Shown here piece by piece: positions 61,170 to 64,000 of a stretch of 64,000 bases of DNA. How positions within the stretch are numbered: the first letter of the stretch is position 1; each line of letters starts with the position of its first letter. A program made the position numbers and the translations under genes. The notes under the pieces were generated by a model. The model made no database searches and was not told the DNA's origin. It saw only the letters and a program-made list of their open reading frames with translations. The stretch covers positions 1 through 64,000 of the forward strand of contig NZ_JAIVMC010000010.1 in assembly GCF_020177265.1 (NCBI RefSeq). Reading direction: 5' to 3'. The stretch is from Pseudooceanicola marinus (GTDB lineage: Bacteria; Pseudomonadota; Alphaproteobacteria; Rhodobacterales; Rhodobacteraceae).

Positions 61170-61210
61170 TACCGACCTTTTCAAGGTAATTGGCCCGGAA
61201 AGACTGCCTG

Positions 61211-61996
61211 ATGCATCTTGTGAATATCGACGACGTGGAGATGCGTTACGGGGGGCCTGAAGGCACCCTGGCGGTCTCCGGGTTGAACGTGAAAATGGAC
61301 CGCGGCGAGTTCGTCGCCGTGGTCGGTCCCTCGGGTTGCGGCAAGTCCACGCTGATGAAGCTGACGACCGGCCTGCAACGCCCGCAGAAGGGCGCCGTGG
61401 TGGTGGCGGGCAAGGAGGTGACCAAGCCCATTTCCATCGTCGGCATGGCCTTTCAGAACCCGATCATGCTGCCCTGGCGCACGACGCTGGACAACATCCT
61501 GCTGCCGCTGGAAATCGTCGAAAAGCACCGCAAGCGCATTCGCACGCACCGTAAGGAATACGTGGAGCGGGCCGAGCACCTGCTGGAGCTGGTCGGCCTG
61601 AAGGGGTTCGGCGAGAAATTCCCCTGGCAGCTGTCGGGCGGCATGCAGCAGCGCGCCAACCTGTGCCGCGCGCTGATCCATGAACCCGAGCTGCTGATGC
61701 TGGATGAACCCTTCGGCGCGCTGGATGCCTTCACCCGCGAAGAGCTGTGGTGCGTGATCCGCGACCTGCATGCCAATACCGACGTGACGGTGATGCTGGT
61801 GACCCACGACCTGCGCGAAAGCGCCTTTCTCGCGGACCGTATCCTGGTGATGTCGGCGCGCCCGGGCCGGGTGCTGGCCGATCACGAGGTCCCCTTCGCC
61901 CGTCCGCGCCAGCTGGACCTGCTCTACGACAACGACTTCAACCATCTCGTGCAGGAGCTGCATTCCGAGATCGCCCGCGCGAGGGACAACGCATGA
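61211..61996 (+). CDS. SsuB/TauB-like ABC transporter ATP-binding protein, 261 aa
   Basis: Walker A GPSGCGKSTLMKL, Q-loop MAFQNPIMLPWRTTLDN (LPWRT is typical of nitrate/taurine/sulfonate importers), signature LSGGMQQRANLCRAL, Walker B LMLDEPFGALDAF and His switch LVTHDLRESA are all visible. ATG 61211 is preferred over 61190 because GGAAAG lies about 10 bases upstream. It overlaps the permease gene by 4 bases. Confidence 0.92.
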   Translation: MHLVNIDDVEMRYGGPEGTLAVSGLNVKMDRGEFVAVVGPSGCGKSTLMKLTTGLQRPQKGAVVVAGKEVTKPISIVGMAFQNPIMLPWRTTLDNILLPLEIVEKHRKRIRTHRKEYVERAEHLLELVGLKGFGEKFPWQLSGGMQQRANLCRALIHEPELLMLDEPFGALDAFTREELWCVIRDLHANTDVTVMLVTHDLRESAFLADRILVMSARPGRVLADHEVPFARPRQLDLLYDNDFNHLVQELHSEIARARDNA

Positions 61997-62769
61997 GCAC
62001 CGACGCCAAGGGACTGAACTTCGTCAAGCTGGCGCCCTGGATCTACACCGCCGCGCTGTTCGCCATCTGGGAAGCGGCCGTCTGGATCTTCAACCTCCCC
62101 GTCACCTTCCTGCCCGCGCCGTCGCGCATCGCCGCGGCCATCGTGCAGTACTGGGGGCCGATCTGGTCGAACTCGATCCAGACCCTCTACACCACCCTGC
62201 TGGGCTTCGTCCTGGCGATGGTGGGCGGTCTGGCCATAGGGTTGCTGATCGGCTGGTCGCGGTCGATCTACGCGGGGCTTTACCCGCTGATGATCGGCTT
62301 TAACGCCATTCCCAAGGTCGCCGTGGTGCCGATCCTGATCATCTGGTTCGGCATCGGCTCGATCCCGGCGATCATCACCGCCTTCCTGATCTCCTTCTTC
62401 CCGATCGTGGTGAACGTGGCCACGGGCCTCGCCACCATCGAGCCGGAAACCGAGGACATCCTGCGCGCCCTGGGCGCGAAGAAGATGGACATCATGATCA
62501 AGGTCGGCATCCCGCGCTCGATGCCCTATTTCTTCGCCTCGCTGAAGGTGGCGATCACGCTGGCCTTTGTGGGGTCGGTCCTGTCGGAAACCGTGGGCTC
62601 GAACACCGGCCTCGGCAACATGATGGCCGCCGCGCAAAGCCGGTTCAACGTGCCGCTGGTCTTCGCAGGCCTTGTGATGCTGGCGATCGAGGGGATCGTG
62701 ATGTACGCGATCATGGCCTGGATCGAACGCCGCATGACCGGCTGGGCACATCGGTCCAGCATGGGGTGA
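61993..62769 (+). CDS. SsuC/TauC-like ABC transporter permease, 258 aa
   Basis: Six-helix inner membrane permease with the N-terminal helix at about 18-38 and BPD_transp_1 domain. The EAA loop is ILRALGAKKMDIMIKVGIPRSMP. The ATGA overlap with the ATPase fixes its start. It is presumably a homodimer with the ATPase. Tandem hairpins directly after its stop probably end the transcript. Confidence 0.92.
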   Translation: MSTDAKGLNFVKLAPWIYTAALFAIWEAAVWIFNLPVTFLPAPSRIAAAIVQYWGPIWSNSIQTLYTTLLGFVLAMVGGLAIGLLIGWSRSIYAGLYPLMIGFNAIPKVAVVPILIIWFGIGSIPAIITAFLISFFPIVVNVATGLATIEPETEDILRALGAKKMDIMIKVGIPRSMPYFFASLKVAITLAFVGSVLSETVGSNTGLGNMMAAAQSRFNVPLVFAGLVMLAIEGIVMYAIMAWIERRMTGWAHRSSMG

Positions 62770-62774
62770 GGCCC

Positions 62775-62892
62775 GTCTCGGAAACGCTCCGGGGGAGCGT
62801 TTCAGGGCCGAACGGGCGGAGCCCAGGGGTCGAGCGGCGTCTCGGAAACGCTCCGGGGGAGCGTTTCAGGGCCGAACGGGCGGAGCCCAGGG
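62775..62892 (+). repeat. Two identical 54-bp direct repeats, each with a 10-bp hairpin
   Basis: Copies at 62775-62828 and 62839-62892 are identical, separated by 10 bases. Each holds GAAACGCTCC-GGG-GGAGCGTTTC, a perfect 10-bp stem with a 3-base loop, followed by T-poor sequence. They begin 6 bases after the permease stop. They probably act as a transcription or mRNA-end structure, or are a duplicated intergenic repeat element. Confidence 0.8.
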
Positions 62893-62930
62893 CAGGTGCC
62901 TTTGCCCACGTCGAGTACCAGGATGCGAGT

Positions 62931-62956
62931 AAAGGGGCCTCCACGCGGGGCCCTTT
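62931..62956. terminator. Candidate terminator hairpin
   Basis: AAAGGGGCC pairs with GGGGCCCTTT (one mismatch) across a short CCACGC-containing loop, and is followed by TTTCCTT. It lies about 120 bases before the next gene. The surrounding gap of about 300 bases (62770-63073) holds only this and the tandem repeats. Confidence 0.4.
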
Positions 62957-63073
62957 CCTTCGTTCTGCCGGACCGCAAAGAAAGCTGTTGGACGATCCCG
63001 CAGGCAAACCCTACGGTCGAGGCGGGTTCGGCGCCTCTGCGTGCGGGGCCAACAGGATCGAAGGGAGGCCGTT

Positions 63074-64000
63074 TTGTCAGATGTGATCGTTCTGGGGGCC
63101 GGCATGGTCGGCACCACCACCGCCCTGGCGCTGCAGGCGCGGGGGCTGGACGTGGTGCTGGCCGACCGGCGGGAGCCGGGCCGCGAGACCAGTTATGGCA
63201 ACGCAGGCATCATCCAGGGCGAGGCGATGGAGCCCTATGCCCTGCCCACCAATCCCGTGGAGCTGATCCGGCTGGGGCTGGGGGCCGACAACGCCGTCCG
63301 CTGGACCCTGGGCGGCGTGCTGGGGCAGGCGGGGGCGCTGATGCGCTATCTGGGCAATTCCCGGCCCGCGCGGCACGCGGCGATCTCCGCCATCTATGCC
63401 CAGCTGGTGCGCGACGCCGTGGCGCGGCACGAACCGCTGGTCGAGGCCGCGGGAGCCGGCAACCTGATGCGCCCCAGGGGCTTCCGCCAGGGCTGGCGCG
63501 GGCAGCACAGCTTTGACGCGGCGCTGGCGGATGCGGAGCGTATCGTGAAGACCTATGGGATCGAGATCGAGGCGCTGGATGGCGATGCGCTGGCGCGGGC
63601 CGAGCCGGGGCTGACGGCGCGCTACGCGGGCGCCATCGACTGGAAGGATTGCTGGGCCTGTGCCGATCCGGGTGGGCTGGTGGCGTCCTACGCCGCGCTG
63701 TTCGAGGCGCGCGGCGGCACGGTGCTGCGCGCCGATGCCACCACATTGACCCGCGCCGGCGCCGGCTGGCGCGTCACCGGAGAGACCGGCCCGACCGAGG
63801 CCGCCCGCGTGGTGCTGGCCCTGGGCCCCTGGACGCCGGCCGCATTGAAACCCTTCGGCGCGCGGGTGCCCATGGTGGGCAAGCGCGGCTACCACCTGCA
63901 TTTCAAGGGCGAGCGGACGCTGAACCTGCCCTTCATGGACACCGAGGTTTCGGCCGTCATGTCGCCCATGCGCGACGGGCTGCGTGTGGCCACGGGGGCG
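63074..64000 (+). CDS. FAD-dependent amino-acid oxidase/dehydrogenase-like protein, C-terminus missing
   Basis: The frame starts at TTG 63074 with AAGGGAGG 5 bases upstream and runs off the window after 309 codons. The N-terminus binds FAD: VIVLGAGMVG with GAGMVG at 8-13, then DRREPGRETSYGNAG, typical of DadA-like D-amino-acid dehydrogenases and related DAO-family enzymes. Conserved KRGYHLHF at about 275-282 matches the family core. A GTG at 63083 is the alternative start. It follows the ABC importer, so it may oxidise the imported amine or amino acid. Confidence 0.88.
   Translation, partial: MSDVIVLGAGMVGTTTALALQARGLDVVLADRREPGRETSYGNAGIIQGEAMEPYALPTNPVELIRLGLGADNAVRWTLGGVLGQAGALMRYLGNSRPARHAAISAIYAQLVRDAVARHEPLVEAAGAGNLMRPRGFRQGWRGQHSFDAALADAERIVKTYGIEIEALDGDALARAEPGLTARYAGAIDWKDCWACADPGGLVASYAALFEARGGTVLRADATTLTRAGAGWRVTGETGPTEAARVVLALGPWTPAALKPFGARVPMVGKRGYHLHFKGERTLNLPFMDTEVSAVMSPMRDGLRVATGA

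Noticed and set aside
1-64000. CRISPR arrays, rRNA genes, replication origin
   Set aside because: No regularly spaced direct repeats of CRISPR size, no rRNA sequence and no DnaA/repABC features were seen.

Overview
This window looks like the chromosome of a high-GC alphaproteobacterium of the Rhodobacteraceae (marine Roseobacter type). The call rests on overall gene content: TAXI-TRAP and periplasmic-binding-protein ABC transporters, many LysR/GntR-controlled catabolic cassettes, dense ATGA-overlapping operons and a GC-rich third codon position. I could run no database search, so genus and species are not claimed.

Region 1 (1-5934) is an accessory element integrated at the 3' end of a tRNA-Cys gene. 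It carries the edge of an IS5-like insertion sequence, three small proteins of unknown function, the stump of a MobA/MobL relaxase, an HNH endonuclease, short dispersed repeats and a tyrosine integrase lying 68 bp from the tRNA. The far attachment site must lie left of position 1.

Region 2 (6354-14844) is a peptide/small-molecule uptake operon on the minus strand: periplasmic binding protein, two permeases, two ATPases, a UbiD-type prenyl-FMN decarboxylase and a GntR regulator. A DUF2817 (M14-like) metallopeptidase is transcribed divergently. Region 3 (14881-23750) is one compact minus-strand operon for hydantoin or N-carbamoyl amino acid use: polar amino acid ABC importer, D-carbamoylase-type amidase, hydantoinase, hydantoin/Asp-Glu racemase, LysR regulator, epimerase and SDR. 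Region 4 (24182-28188) holds a GhrA-like hydroxyacid dehydrogenase, a LysR gene, and a VOC / DapA-like aldolase / atypical SDR cassette. Region 5 (28478-35024) is a TAXI-TRAP transporter (binding protein, DUF1850, fused permease) followed by a DctB/DctD-like two-component system whose response regulator has lost the GAFTGA sigma-54 contact loop.

Region 6 (35631-56594) is the most striking part. Seven co-directional genes encode a lipoprotein TolC-like outer membrane factor, a periplasmic HlyD-like adaptor, a POTRA-less Omp85/BamA-like barrel, a 4439-residue acidic protein with an N-terminal LEPR-XLL-type motif and a roughly 1700-residue RTX half, a DUF3467 protein, a membrane-anchored HlyD-like adaptor with a 300-residue cytoplasmic extension, and an M50 site-2-protease/HlyD fusion. 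No ABC exporter is present. I propose this is a dedicated, ABC-independent or split export/assembly machine for a giant RTX surface protein.

Region 7 (56846-64000) has a FAH-family hydrolase and a Rieske oxygenase on the minus strand. On the plus strand it has a LysR regulator, an NMT1/SsuA-type ABC importer, a tandem hairpin repeat and a truncated FAD-dependent amino-acid-oxidase-like gene with a TTG start, probably a catabolic unit for an imported aromatic or N-containing compound.
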